Part shown: positions 16,703 to 25,453 of the stretch, one piece after another
How positions within the stretch are numbered: the first letter of the stretch is position 1
Layout of the letters: every line of letters starts with the position of its first letter
Source: Paraburkholderia solisilvae
GTDB lineage: Bacteria > Pseudomonadota > Gammaproteobacteria > Burkholderiales > Burkholderiaceae
Reading direction: 5' to 3'
Assembly: GCF_902859875.1 (NCBI RefSeq)
Contig: NZ_CADIKF010000032.1
Location: 1-64,000, forward strand
Length of the DNA: 64,000 bases
Position numbers and translations under genes: made by a program
The notes under the pieces: model-generated
The model's database searches: none
The model's input: only the letters and a program-made list of their open reading frames with translations
Told to the model about the DNA's origin: nothing

Positions 16703-18589
16703 TCAGTTCCCGAGCCAGCGCGCGCGCCAACCGCGCGAAGCGGCGGAACCGCTACCGCCCTTATCCGCTTTCGCCGCTTTCGCCGGTTTACCCAATCCAG
16801 CCGGTTTGCCCGCTTTCCCGACCTTCCCGGACTGACCACCCGAAGCCGTCTTCACGCTCAGCGTGTAGCGCAACACCTCCGGCTCATCCAGCTTCAATTG
16901 CACGACGCGCAGTTCATCGCGCCGGAACGCATGCGCTTCGACCTTCGCGCCCGGCACATAACGCCCAAGTAGCGCATCCAGATTCGTTCCGGTCACGCGC
17001 AGGCCGTCGAGCGCAATAAGCACATCACCAGCGGACAACCCCGCCTTCTGCGCAGCGCCGCCCTCATAGACCACGGCCAGCGCGCAGTCCGCGCCGCCGC
17101 GCACGCGCGCGCCGATCGACGGCTTGCCGTTCTTCCCCGCATCCGGCACGAGCTCGATGCCGGCAGGCGCGAGCAGCGCCGCGAGCGGCAGATCGCGCGT
17201 GCCGTGCACGCCGTTCGCGAAGAGCTCCGCCAGATCGGCGCCCGTCGCTTCGGCAAACAGCGCCTCGACATCACGCTCTTCGACGCCCACCGGCTTGCCC
17301 CGGTAAAAATCACGTCCGTAGCGCTGCCACAGCAGACGCATCACGTCGTCGAGCGAGCGGCGATGCCCGGTCTGCGCACGAATCGTCAGATCGAATGCGA
17401 GCGCGACCAGCGAGCCCTTCGTGTAATAGCTGACGATCGCATTCGTCGCGTTCTCGTCCTGCCGGTAATACTTCACCCACGCATCGAACGAGCTTTCGGC
17501 GACGCTCTGCTTCAGGCGCCCGCTGCCGCGCAGCACGCTGCCGACTGTCTTGCCGACCATCGTCAGATAATCGTCTTCGCTGATCACGCCGGCGCGCACG
17601 AGGATCAGGTCGTCGTAATACGACGTGAAGCCCTCGAACAGCCACAGCAGCGACGTATAGTTCTCGCGCGTCAGGTCATACGGAGCGAACGCGGCCGGCT
17701 TGATGCGCTTCACGTTCCACGTATGGAAGTATTCGTGGCTGCACAAGCCGAGATACGTGCGGTAACCGTCGGTCGTCTCCGCACGGCCGGCCACCGGCAG
17801 ATCGGTGCGATTGCAGATCAGCGCGGTCGACGCGCGATGCTCGAGACCGCCGTAGCCGTCGCTGACCGCTTGCGTCATAAACACGTAGCGCTCGACCGGC
17901 GCCTTCTTCGACTTCGGCTCGAACAGCGCAATCTGCGCTTCGCAGATCCGTTTCAGATCGGCCGCGAGGCGCGGCATGTCGAGCCCGACCACGCGCCCCG
18001 CAATCACGATGTCGTGCGGCACGCCGTGCGCCTTGAAGGTCGCGAGCTCGAATTCGCCGAGCGTGACCGGGTGGTCGATCAGCTCATCGTAGTTGCGCGC
18101 CGCGTACTCGCCGAAGCCGTAGCGCTTCGTGCCGCGCGCCTCCGGCAGCGCGGTCGCGACGCGCCACGCGCGGTACGCGGCGCCATCGGGCTTGCGGATA
18201 TCGACCACGCATTGCGCGTCCTCATGGCCCAATACCGCGAGAAACATGCTCGCACCGTTGAAGAAGCCAACCGTGTCATCCAGATGCGCGGCCCGCACCG
18301 ACATATCCCATGCGTACACTTCGTAGCGCAAGGTCAGCGCACCCTTCACCGGCGCGGCGAGCCACGTGTGCTTGTCGGTCTTCTCGATGCGCACCTTGCG
18401 GCCCGTATCGTTGAACGCGCGCAGCGTGACGATATTGCGCTCGAATTCGCGCACCATGTAGCTGCCCGGAATCCACACCGGCAGCATGAAGCGCTGGCCG
18501 TCGGGATCAGGCTGCGCCACCGTGACGGCGACTTCGAAAAGATGCGCGGCGGCATGCTTCGGGACAATGGTGTAGCGGATCGGCTTCAT
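16703..18589 (-). CDS. M61 family glycyl aminopeptidase with PDZ domain
   Basis: A 628-residue metallopeptidase of family M61. The zinc site is in CSHEYFHTWNVKRIKP (HExxH at about residues 283-287), followed by the downstream Glu region LLWLFEGFTSYYDDL. An N-terminal beta domain precedes it and a PDZ domain follows near residues 510-570 (VVYEGGAAQKAGLSAGDVLIALDGL). The C-terminal 45 residues are a Lys/Gly/Ala low-complexity tail encoded by slippage-prone repeats. The family cleaves N-terminal Gly or Ala residues; no signal peptide is evident, so it is probably cytoplasmic. The ATG at 18589 has a weak ribosome binding site. Confidence 0.9.
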   Translation of the reverse strand: MKPIRYTIVPKHAAAHLFEVAVTVAQPDPDGQRFMLPVWIPGSYMVREFERNIVTLRAFNDTGRKVRIEKTDKHTWLAAPVKGALTLRYEVYAWDMSVRAAHLDDTVGFFNGASMFLAVLGHEDAQCVVDIRKPDGAAYRAWRVATALPEARGTKRYGFGEYAARNYDELIDHPVTLGEFELATFKAHGVPHDIVIAGRVVGLDMPRLAADLKRICEAQIALFEPKSKKAPVERYVFMTQAVSDGYGGLEHRASTALICNRTDLPVAGRAETTDGYRTYLGLCSHEYFHTWNVKRIKPAAFAPYDLTRENYTSLLWLFEGFTSYYDDLILVRAGVISEDDYLTMVGKTVGSVLRGSGRLKQSVAESSFDAWVKYYRQDENATNAIVSYYTKGSLVALAFDLTIRAQTGHRRSLDDVMRLLWQRYGRDFYRGKPVGVEERDVEALFAEATGADLAELFANGVHGTRDLPLAALLAPAGIELVPDAGKNGKPSIGARVRGGADCALAVVYEGGAAQKAGLSAGDVLIALDGLRVTGTNLDALLGRYVPGAKVEAHAFRRDELRVVQLKLDEPEVLRYTLSVKTASGGQSGKVGKAGKPAGLGKPAKAAKADKGGSGSAASRGWRARWLGN

Positions 18590-18798
18590 CGGCGGGACGG
18601 TCGGGCAATGGTGCGGATGTTATTGGAATCTTCGGAGCGGCTTGAGTGGCTTTAGTGAATCGAGCGGCCTGATCGCTAACGTCGCGGAGCAACGTCACAA
18701 GCGCCATTGCGGGCAACCTCGCGGTAACCAGCAAAACGGCCGACAGGCAAAAGTAACCGCGCGCAACCGCGCGCCCATCGGCCGCCTGCGCAACGCGC

Positions 18799-19527
18799 TC
18801 AGTGAACGGCTGCCAGTTCCTTGTCGAGCTGATCGGCAGGCACCGCTCCGGGCAAACGCCGGCCGTCCGCGAGGAACACTGTCGGCGTGCCGCTGACGTT
18901 CATGGCCTGGCCCAGCGCCAGATTCTTGTCGATCGCGGCGGTATCGCACGTGCCGGCCGCGGTCGGCACATGGCGATCCTGCATCCATGCTTCCCATGCC
19001 TTCGCGCGATCGGCCGAACACCAGATCGACTTCGACTTCACCGCCGAATCCGGCGACAGCACCGGATACAGGAACGTGTACACCGTGATGTTGTCGACCG
19101 ACTTCAGCGTGTTCTCGAGCTGCTTGCAATACGGACAGTTCGGGTCGGAGAACACCGCGATCTTGCGGCTGCCGTCGCCTTTCACCACTTTCACCGCATT
19201 CGCGAACGGCAGGCTCGAGAAGTCGATCCGGTTCAGATCGGCCAGACGCGCCTCGGTGACGTTCTTGCGCGTCTTCGCATCGACAATGTCGCCGAGCACC
19301 AGATAGTCGCCGTTCGCGTCGGAATAGAGAATCTGCGTGCCGAGATTCACCTCGTAGAGCCCGGCGATCGGCGACTTCGACACGCCCTTGATCGCGACAT
19401 CGGCGCCAAGGCGCGACTGCAGCGTGGACTTCAGCTTGTCGGTGGTCTGGTCGGCCTGCGCCGAGCAACCGAGTGTGACCGCCGCGGCCGTCAGCGCGAG
19501 CGCGGCTATGCGAATACGTTTCTTCAT
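18799..19527 (-). CDS. dsbC: Thiol:disulfide interchange protein DsbC
   Basis: A 242-residue periplasmic disulfide isomerase. The ATG at 19527 gives a signal peptide (MKKRIRIAALALTAAAVTLGCSAQA). An N-terminal dimerisation domain (about 25-85) is followed by a thioredoxin fold with the redox site DPNCPYCKQLEN and the cis-Pro segment VSGTPTVFLADG. A second cysteine pair (SIWCSAD and AGTCDTA) matches the structural disulfide of DsbC. The active site is CPYC rather than the E. coli CGYC. The upstream frame extension carries no signal peptide. It lies downstream of and co-directional with the UbiH-family gene. Confidence 0.93.
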   Translation of the reverse strand: MKKRIRIAALALTAAAVTLGCSAQADQTTDKLKSTLQSRLGADVAIKGVSKSPIAGLYEVNLGTQILYSDANGDYLVLGDIVDAKTRKNVTEARLADLNRIDFSSLPFANAVKVVKGDGSRKIAVFSDPNCPYCKQLENTLKSVDNITVYTFLYPVLSPDSAVKSKSIWCSADRAKAWEAWMQDRHVPTAAGTCDTAAIDKNLALGQAMNVSGTPTVFLADGRRLPGAVPADQLDKELAAVH

Positions 19528-19761
19528 CACTGAACTCCCTGGTTCGATGCCGTCATTGCACCCGAGGCGAACGACGGTCGCGTGCGCGGTGGCACACGCT
19601 ATTCGTGCTGTCGAGACCGGCGCCTGCACGCACATACCGGAACATACAGGCGCCTTTCATCGTCGATGTTGATGCAGTTTGCCACGCTGCCGGGCCGCGC
19701 GCCCGCTTGCCCGGCGTCCGCCCGTCCAGCCGCCGGCCGGCGGGGCAACGTGCGCGCCGCG

Positions 19762-20934
19762 TCAGCCGAGCGCGGCCGACACCAGCCAGCGCTTGATCAA
19801 CGGCTGCGCGCCGACCAGCGCCATCCCCGCATTGCGCATCGCGCGCGCGACGAACCCCGGCACCGCGAAAAGCCGTTGCAGTCCGTCGGTAGCGATCATC
19901 AGCGCGCGGATATCCTCGCTGCGCGAACGCTCGTAGCGGCGCAGCAGCACCATGTCGCCGAGATCGCGGAATGCCTCTTTCGTCGCGATCACATCGGCCA
20001 GCGACGCGACGTCGCGCAGCCCCAGATTCATGCCCTGCCCGGCCAGCGGGTGGATCAGATGCGCGGCATCGCCGACCAGCACGACACGCGGCGCGGCGAG
20101 CCGATCGACGGTCTGCAGCGCGAGCGGAAAACCCTTGGCCGGCGTCACGCATTCGAGCGCGCCGAGCGCGCCCATCGTCACGCGCTCGACTTCCGCGGCA
20201 AGACGCGCGGGCGCAAGCGCCATCAATTCTTCAGCGTGATCGGTTTGCGCGGACCAAACGAGCGACACATGGCCGTCGGGCAGCGGCAGCAACGCAATAA
20301 TCTCGCCGTCGCGAAACCACTGGTACGCGGTCTCGCCATGCGGGCGCTCCGCCTTGAAGTTCGCGACTACGCCGGTTTGCCGGTAATCGCGCCGCTCGGC
20401 CTTCGAGCCGATCTGCGCGCGGACCCACGAATGCGCGCCGTCCGCGCCGACCACGAGATCCGCTTCGAGCACGTTGCCGTCCGCGAGACCGATCGTCGCG
20501 CCGCGCGGCGCTACGTCAAGGCCTTGCGCACGCGTGTCGAGCCAGGTGAGGTTCGGCTGGAAGCGCAGCGCGGCATCGAGCGCCTGTTCGATCAACGACG
20601 ATTCCGCAATCCACGCGAGTTGCGGCACGGACGCCTGGAACGCCGAGAAGTGCAGTTCCGCATGCGCGTCGCCGTAGACACGCATGTCGTAGACCGGCGA
20701 CAGCCGCGATGTATCGAGCGCCTGCCAGACGCGCAGGCGTTCGAGCAGCGCCTGCGAACTCGAGGACAGCGCATAGACGCGTGAGTCGAATACCGCATCC
20801 GGCGCAAGCGGCGCGCAGTGCTGGGCGAGCAGCGCGACGCGCAGGCCGGTCTGCGTCAGCGCGAGCGCAGCCGTCTTGCCGACGAGGCCGCCGCCGATCA
20901 CGACGGCGTCGAAGGTCTGGTGGTGTGCGTTCAT
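19762..20934 (-). CDS. UbiH/UbiF/COQ6-family FAD-dependent ubiquinone biosynthesis hydroxylase
   Basis: A 390-residue FAD monooxygenase. The N-terminal dinucleotide-binding loop is FDAVVIGGGLVGKTAALAL, the central DG motif is DLVVGADGAHSWVR, and the second FAD motif is LVGDAAHLIHPLAGQGMNLGLRDV, the hallmark of the ubiquinone hydroxylase family. It hydroxylates the benzene ring of a ubiquinone precursor. Sequence by eye does not decide among UbiH, UbiF, UbiM or UbiI, so no symbol is given. The ATG at 20934 is supported by the FAD loop position; the upstream frame is a shadow. Confidence 0.9.
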   Translation of the reverse strand: MNAHHQTFDAVVIGGGLVGKTAALALTQTGLRVALLAQHCAPLAPDAVFDSRVYALSSSSQALLERLRVWQALDTSRLSPVYDMRVYGDAHAELHFSAFQASVPQLAWIAESSLIEQALDAALRFQPNLTWLDTRAQGLDVAPRGATIGLADGNVLEADLVVGADGAHSWVRAQIGSKAERRDYRQTGVVANFKAERPHGETAYQWFRDGEIIALLPLPDGHVSLVWSAQTDHAEELMALAPARLAAEVERVTMGALGALECVTPAKGFPLALQTVDRLAAPRVVLVGDAAHLIHPLAGQGMNLGLRDVASLADVIATKEAFRDLGDMVLLRRYERSRSEDIRALMIATDGLQRLFAVPGFVARAMRNAGMALVGAQPLIKRWLVSAALG

Positions 20935-21269
20935 GCGGGCATTATAGCCGCGCGGGGTAGCCGCACAGGCGCGCCGGGCGCGGCACAAACGCCCATGCGG
21001 CTGTGCGCGATGCCGGAGCCGGCCGTCATGCCGCAAGCCGGGAACGCGCGCCCCGACAGGGTTACAATTGCGGTTTTCCGTGCCCGCCTCTGTCCGCCGG
21101 ACGGCGTCCCGTTCGAAGCGGTGCGGTCCGGCGTCGGCGCGCCGCGCCGATCCGCGCGGGTCGTCCGTGTGCATCTGCATCCATGCAGACGCGTAGTGCA
21201 CGCCGCGCAAACGGCCGGTCCGCGCTGTCCGGCATAAGCACGTCATAATCTGTTTTTTAGAGAACCTCC
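20935..21269. other. Divergent intergenic region, ubiquinone hydroxylase / ychF
   Basis: A TACAAT hexamer at 21063-21068 could be a -10 for rightward transcription into ychF with a leader of about 200 bases, but the -35 is poor. CATAAT near 21242, just upstream of the ychF ribosome binding site, is an alternative. No RNA gene or hairpin cluster is recognised. Confidence 0.35.
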
Positions 21270-22364
21270 ATGAGCCTCAAATGCGGCATCGTCGGCTTGC
21301 CTAACGTCGGCAAGTCCACCCTGTTCAACGCGCTGACCAAGGCAGGCATCGCCGCCGAAAACTACCCGTTCTGCACGATCGAGCCGAACGTCGGCATCGT
21401 CGAAGTGCCGGACAAGCGGCTGCAGGCACTCGCCGGCATCGTGAAGCCGGAGCGCATCGTGCCGGCGGTGGTCGAATTCGTCGACATCGCGGGCCTCGTG
21501 GCGGGCGCGAGCAAGGGTGAGGGTCTCGGCAACCAGTTCCTCGCGAACATCCGCGAAACCGATGCGATCACGCACGTGGTGCGCTGCTTCGAAGACGAGA
21601 ACGTCATTCACGTCGCGGGCAAGGTCGATCCGCTGTCCGACATCGAGGTGATCAACACCGAACTCGCGCTCGCCGACCTTGCGACCGTCGAAAAGGCGCT
21701 CACGCGCTACGCGAAGGCCGCAAAGTCAGGTAACGACAAGGAAGCGGTCAAGCTCGCCGCGGTGCTGGAAAAGGTGCGCGCGCAACTGGATCAGGCGAAA
21801 GCGGTGCGCGGGCTCGACCTGAACGAAGAAGAACAGGCGCTGATCAAGCCGTTCTGCCTGATCACCGCCAAGCCGACGATGTACGTCGCGAACGTGAAGG
21901 AAGACGGCTTCGAGAACAACCCGCATCTGGATGCGGTGCGCCAGTACGCGGAAAGCGAAAAAGCGCCGGTCGTCGCGGTATGCGCGGCCATCGAAGCGGA
22001 GATCGCCGACCTCGCGGACGAAGACAAGGAAGTGTTCCTCGCCGACATGGGCATGGACGAACCGGGCCTGAACCGCGTGATCCGCGCGGGCTTCAAGCTG
22101 CTCGGTTTGCAGACCTATTTCACCGCGGGCGTGAAGGAAGTGCGCGCGTGGACAATCCACATCGGCGACACGGCGCCGCAGGCGGCCGGCGCGATCCACA
22201 CCGATTTCGAGCGCGGCTTTATCCGCGCGCAGACCATCGGTTTCGACGATTACATCGCGTACAAGGGCGAACAGGGCGCGAAGGAAGCCGGCAAGATGCG
22301 CGCTGAAGGCAAGGAGTATGTGGTGCACGACGGGGACGTGATGAACTTTTTGTTCAACGTTTGA
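21270..22364 (+). CDS. ychF: Redox-regulated ATPase/GTPase YchF (OLA1 family)
   Basis: A 364-residue Obg-related P-loop protein. The G1 motif GLPNVGKSTLFNALT is at residues 8-22, the switch II region is FVDIAGLVAGASKGEGLGNQFL, and the C-terminal TGS domain ends in ERGFIRAQTIGFDDYI. YchF prefers ATP to GTP and binds ribosomes, with roles in translation and oxidative stress. The start at 21270 follows AGAGAACCTCC. It is full length and followed by a good terminator at 22412-22437. Confidence 0.96.
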   Translation: MSLKCGIVGLPNVGKSTLFNALTKAGIAAENYPFCTIEPNVGIVEVPDKRLQALAGIVKPERIVPAVVEFVDIAGLVAGASKGEGLGNQFLANIRETDAITHVVRCFEDENVIHVAGKVDPLSDIEVINTELALADLATVEKALTRYAKAAKSGNDKEAVKLAAVLEKVRAQLDQAKAVRGLDLNEEEQALIKPFCLITAKPTMYVANVKEDGFENNPHLDAVRQYAESEKAPVVAVCAAIEAEIADLADEDKEVFLADMGMDEPGLNRVIRAGFKLLGLQTYFTAGVKEVRAWTIHIGDTAPQAAGAIHTDFERGFIRAQTIGFDDYIAYKGEQGAKEAGKMRAEGKEYVVHDGDVMNFLFNV

Positions 22365-22411
22365 AAATGCTTCCGGCCCGACCTGATCCAGGTCCGGTCA
22401 CGACACCTTGC

Positions 22412-22437
22412 AAAGCCCGCTCAAACCAGCGGGCTTT
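22412..22437 (+). terminator. Terminator-type hairpin after ychF
   Basis: A perfect 10-bp stem, AAAGCCCGCT (22412-22421) with AGCGGGCTTT (22428-22437), encloses CAAACC. The stem itself ends in TTT on both strands. Confidence 0.75.
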
Positions 22438-22539
22438 GTCACCTGATCAGGCCATTCACACCGATATCCTGGTCGCCATCCGTTAGATCACCCTGCTATG
22501 GCAACGCCATCGACGCGATCATCGTTGTCTATTCTGAGC

Positions 22540-22720
22540 AATGATTGGATTTCTATTTTAAATCAGCGGAGCGCAACGCCATCCCGGCGACATAAGCGAC
22601 GAATTATTCAAAGCCGACTAAAATCATTTTACAATCGCCCATATTAAATAACCTTGTTATATGCTTTCACGCAAAATAATATAAACAAAAATATTCTGGA
22701 TAATCGCTCCACCCTCTTGT
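22540..22720. other. AT-rich stretch before the TusA-like gene
   Basis: This 180-base stretch is markedly AT-rich compared with the rest of the window, with runs such as TATTTTAAATC, CATATTAAATAACC and AAAATAATATAAAC. It probably includes the promoter of the TusA-like gene and is a typical H-NS/MvaT-target composition. It marks the left edge of a small pocket of genes (22.7-24.8 kb) that looks accessory. No integrase or repeat boundary was found. Confidence 0.6.
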
Positions 22721-22732
22721 GTATTGAGCAGA

Positions 22733-23095
22733 ATGGGATCGACCAAGCTACTGGGCGAACGTTTGCACAACGTTTATAGCCACTTCAGCCTGAGATCCAT
22801 AGCCGGAGAGTATTCGCGTGCAAGTGACAGTCAGCACGCGGGCCACGATGCCACTCCGCACGCACTTCAAATCCGCTTTCAGGTGGATGCGCGAGGACTC
22901 AAATGTCCTCTGCCAATACTGCGCGCAAAAAAGGCGCTTGCGATGATGCAAAGCGGTGAGTGTCTGCTGGTTTTTGCCACGGATCCCGTTTGCCGATCTG
23001 AATTCACCGCCTATGCGAAGTGCAGTGGCAATACGATCGTGCAAAGGAAGGTGAAATCCGGCGAGGGGCTCGTTTTTCTTATACGTCGGAAATAA
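22733..23095 (+). CDS. TusA/SirA-like sulfur carrier protein with N-terminal extension
   Basis: A 120-residue protein whose C-terminal 75 residues are a TusA-fold domain. The diagnostic VDARGLKCPLPILRAKKAL segment has the persulfide-carrying Cys followed by CPLP, and a hydrophobic core strand and GEGLVFLIRRK end follow. TusA-like proteins relay sulfur as a cysteine persulfide. The first 45 residues are an extension without recognisable features. ATG 22733 is the first plausible start; its ribosome binding site is weak, so a shorter protein is possible. It converges on the OsmC gene; TusA-like and OsmC-like genes are often neighbours in sulfur-handling loci. Confidence 0.75.
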   Translation: MGSTKLLGERLHNVYSHFSLRSIAGEYSRASDSQHAGHDATPHALQIRFQVDARGLKCPLPILRAKKALAMMQSGECLLVFATDPVCRSEFTAYAKCSGNTIVQRKVKSGEGLVFLIRRK

Positions 23096-23191
23096 GCCCC
23101 TCGCACCCGCTTCGTTTCTAGCGACGATGAACCAGGTAGCACCCGGCCCAAAAAGTTACGCTCAGCCGGCCCGTCATCGACGATTGACCCG

Positions 23192-23764
23192 CTACTCAAT
23201 AACCAACGCCGGATCGATATGAACCGCCTTCGCGATATTGTGGAAATTAGGCGAGCTCGCCATCACCATTGCGTGGATCTGCCGCAACTGCTCCTGCGCG
23301 GCATCGGCCTTTATCGTTACGCGGGTTTTAAGTGACTCATAGCCTGGCGTGACAGCTTTGTCGATTCCGAGGAAACCGCGAAGGTCGATCTCGCCTTCGG
23401 TCACGATCTCGAGCTTGCGGATATTGATTCCATGAAGTGCACAAAGGGCCGCATATCCGACAGTCATGCAGGCGTTAAGCGCGGCAAGCAGATACTCTTG
23501 CGGGTTCGCATACATGTTGGTGCCGCCAAGCTCGACAGGTTCATCGACATCGAGCGTGAAACTGCGCTTGACCGTTGTTCCGCCGAGTTCAAACGAATCG
23601 ACCTGGGCCCGGCTTCTCGTCCCGCCCTGCCAACTGCTGCTCACGCGCCAGCGTGTCATGCCTGTCGCAGGATCGGCCTTTACGCCGTCAATGAGCCCTC
23701 GAACGTCGTCGGCATTGATGCCGTTCACGACATCTGCCTGCCTCACATTGCTTGCAACGGTCAT
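23192..23764 (-). CDS. OsmC family protein (peroxiredoxin-like)
   Basis: A 190-residue OsmC/Ohr-fold protein. The family signature is NPQEYLLAALNACMTVGYAALCALHGI, which carries Cys in the central helix, and a second conserved Cys follows in the same segment (AALCALHG). In OsmC and Ohr two cysteines reduce organic hydroperoxides; in the YhfA branch the role is uncertain. The ATG at 23764 is chosen because AGGAGGG lies eight bases upstream, while a TTG six bases earlier is too close to it. It is 65 bases downstream of the di-iron protein gene and likely co-transcribed. Confidence 0.85.
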   Translation of the reverse strand: MTVASNVRQADVVNGINADDVRGLIDGVKADPATGMTRWRVSSSWQGGTRSRAQVDSFELGGTTVKRSFTLDVDEPVELGGTNMYANPQEYLLAALNACMTVGYAALCALHGINIRKLEIVTEGEIDLRGFLGIDKAVTPGYESLKTRVTIKADAAQEQLRQIHAMVMASSPNFHNIAKAVHIDPALVIE

Positions 23765-23829
23765 GATCAAACCCTCCTGTGTCAGTCAGGACGACGTGGC
23801 AACCATGAACATGAGTCGATTGCCATTCG

Positions 23830-24759
23830 CTACCCGAGATTCTCGACTGCGTCGAAAAAGCGTTTGCTTTGCTCGCGCGTCGCGAGGCGATTCAGCAGAG
23901 CGACAAACCCTGCATGGCGCGCGCCTGAAAAAATATATTGGGACCGGTATGCGTCCAGCAGAAGCGCGCGTAGCTTTTCTTCCTCTGCCGCGCCTCGCGG
24001 GCTGGCGCAGTTCATTCTGAAGTACCGGTAATCCGCGGCCGCCTGGCCCTGCACGATTCCATCGACCGCCATAACCAGTTCGATGAGTTCATCAACCGCG
24101 CTTTCGCGCGCCGCGGCGGTCATGTCCGCGTCGATACGGATCCATTCAAGCTCATCGAGAATTGCGTGCTGGCTTTCCTCTTTCCAGTGAAAAAGAAAGA
24201 CATCCTTGAAAAGCGGAGACAGGTCGACATCAGGATCGATACTCTCGCGGTAATGAGCCTGGGTAAACAATTCGATTAGCAGAGTCAGCCCGAGCACGGC
24301 CCATGTGCTTTTGCCTAGAACGGCCGCACCTGTCGCGTCGGCATCGGCCGCGAACGAATACCCCGGTGGCATACCTTCAGCAATAAGCACTTCAATTCGA
24401 CGAAACAGCTCCTGGTGCTTGAGTTCCTCGTCGCTGAAGCGAACCAGCGCCTCGAGTGCGGTCTGATTACCCAGCCAATGATCGCGGGTAATTTCAAGTA
24501 TTTTCGCATCGATGAATCGTTCAACGAGACCAAACATATTTGCATAGGTTCGGCCTTGAATCTGGCTCAAATACCGCTTTTCGTCAGCCGATAGCCAATG
24601 CGCGTTGCCGACGAGCGTCAATCCATCGGGCAGAAACTTGTGCGCGACATCGAATGAGCGGCCGCGGACCACATCCGCATCGATATCCCATCGCACGCGC
24701 TTCGAAGCCGCGATACAGCGGGCATATCGATTCATATCGACGTTGTAAGTGGACGCCAT
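23830..24759 (-). CDS. Ferritin-like di-iron protein with AurF-type ligand set (putative oxygenase)
   Basis: A 309-residue, mostly helical protein. Candidate iron ligands fall in order as Glu80 (GLVERFID), Glu112 and His115 (DEELKHQE), Glu163 (LLIELFTQ), His191, Glu195 and His198 (FHWKEESQHAI). The spacings, including the extra His three to four residues before the last ExxH, match those known for AurF, the p-aminobenzoate N-oxygenase, whose ligands are E101, E136, H139, E196, H223, E227 and H230. A di-iron oxygenase is therefore likely, but the substrate is unknown and no natural-product genes are nearby. The ATG at 24759 has GGAAG upstream. It leads a probable two-gene operon with osmC. Confidence 0.72.
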   Translation of the reverse strand: MASTYNVDMNRYARCIAASKRVRWDIDADVVRGRSFDVAHKFLPDGLTLVGNAHWLSADEKRYLSQIQGRTYANMFGLVERFIDAKILEITRDHWLGNQTALEALVRFSDEELKHQELFRRIEVLIAEGMPPGYSFAADADATGAAVLGKSTWAVLGLTLLIELFTQAHYRESIDPDVDLSPLFKDVFLFHWKEESQHAILDELEWIRIDADMTAAARESAVDELIELVMAVDGIVQGQAAADYRYFRMNCASPRGAAEEEKLRALLLDAYRSQYIFSGARHAGFVALLNRLATREQSKRFFDAVENLG

Positions 24760-25090
24760 TTTCTTCCGGCTGCCGTCAGGTAAGAGAATCGCGAGGACGG
24801 AATATGAAACCGCTCATTCCAGTACCAGGCAACAAAAAAAATAGAACACCTGAATCCGGAGAACAAGGTTTGTGAATATGCAATGAGTCTTTTGCCTTCA
24901 CCGGATATAACGCATCACAATCCGTACGATAATCCGCTAAACCGTGAAGTCGTTAAGCCAGAACACGCTATCGCACGATGGTAAAGCGAGGTACGATCGC
25001 TCGCTAACGTCCGGTGTTTTTCACCGGCCATCCGGTGCGGACATCAGAACGCTGAAACGAGCCCCGATTCAATTGAGCATGGACACTTGA
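24760..25090. other. Intergenic region with CCGGTG inverted repeats
   Basis: No gene is supported. CCGGTG (25011-25016), TTTTT and CACCGG (25022-25027) form a hairpin and a further CCGGTG follows at 25032. AT content is moderately raised at the left, which likely holds the promoter of the di-iron gene on the minus strand. Confidence 0.4.
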
Positions 25091-25453
25091 ATGAACGCGC
25101 ATTTATCAATCGACGAACTCCTCAAGCAACTGCTCGCGTTTCGCGACGCGCGCGACTGGCGGCAATTCCACACGCTGCGCAATCTGATCGTCTCGGCCAG
25201 CATCGAGGCGGGCGAACTGCTCGAAACCGTGCAATGGAAGACAGACGACGAGATCGACGCGTTCGTTGCCGATCCGGCCCAACGCAAACATCTCGAGCAC
25301 GAATGCGCGGACGTGCTGATGTACCTGATGCTGATCGCCGAGAAGGCCGGCTTCGACCTCGTCGAAGCCGCCGCCGACAAGTTGAAGCTCAACGAAACCC
25401 GCTACCCGGTGGACAAGGCGAAAGGCCGGTCGACCAAGTATTCGGCGCTTTAG
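25091..25453 (+). CDS. MazG-like nucleotide pyrophosphohydrolase (RS21-C6/dCTPase type)
   Basis: A 120-residue all-alpha NTP pyrophosphohydrolase. The metal-binding acidic pattern is visible as SIEAGELLETVQW (ExxE, residues about 38-50) and HECADVLMYLMLIAE (ExxD, about 69-83), the layout of MazG-like RS21-C6 proteins that hydrolyse non-canonical dNTPs such as dCTP derivatives. The C terminus NETRYPVDKAKGRSTKYSAL is characteristic of this subfamily. The ATG at 25091 is the natural start. A 14-bp tandem repeat begins within its last codons and includes the stop codon. Confidence 0.88.
   Translation: MNAHLSIDELLKQLLAFRDARDWRQFHTLRNLIVSASIEAGELLETVQWKTDDEIDAFVADPAQRKHLEHECADVLMYLMLIAEKAGFDLVEAAADKLKLNETRYPVDKAKGRSTKYSAL

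Noticed and set aside
17204..18655. 483-codon open frame on the plus strand, antisense to the M61 peptidase gene
   Set aside because: Arg/His-rich composition typical of GC-driven antisense frames; the minus strand encodes a clear M61 peptidase with its zinc motif.
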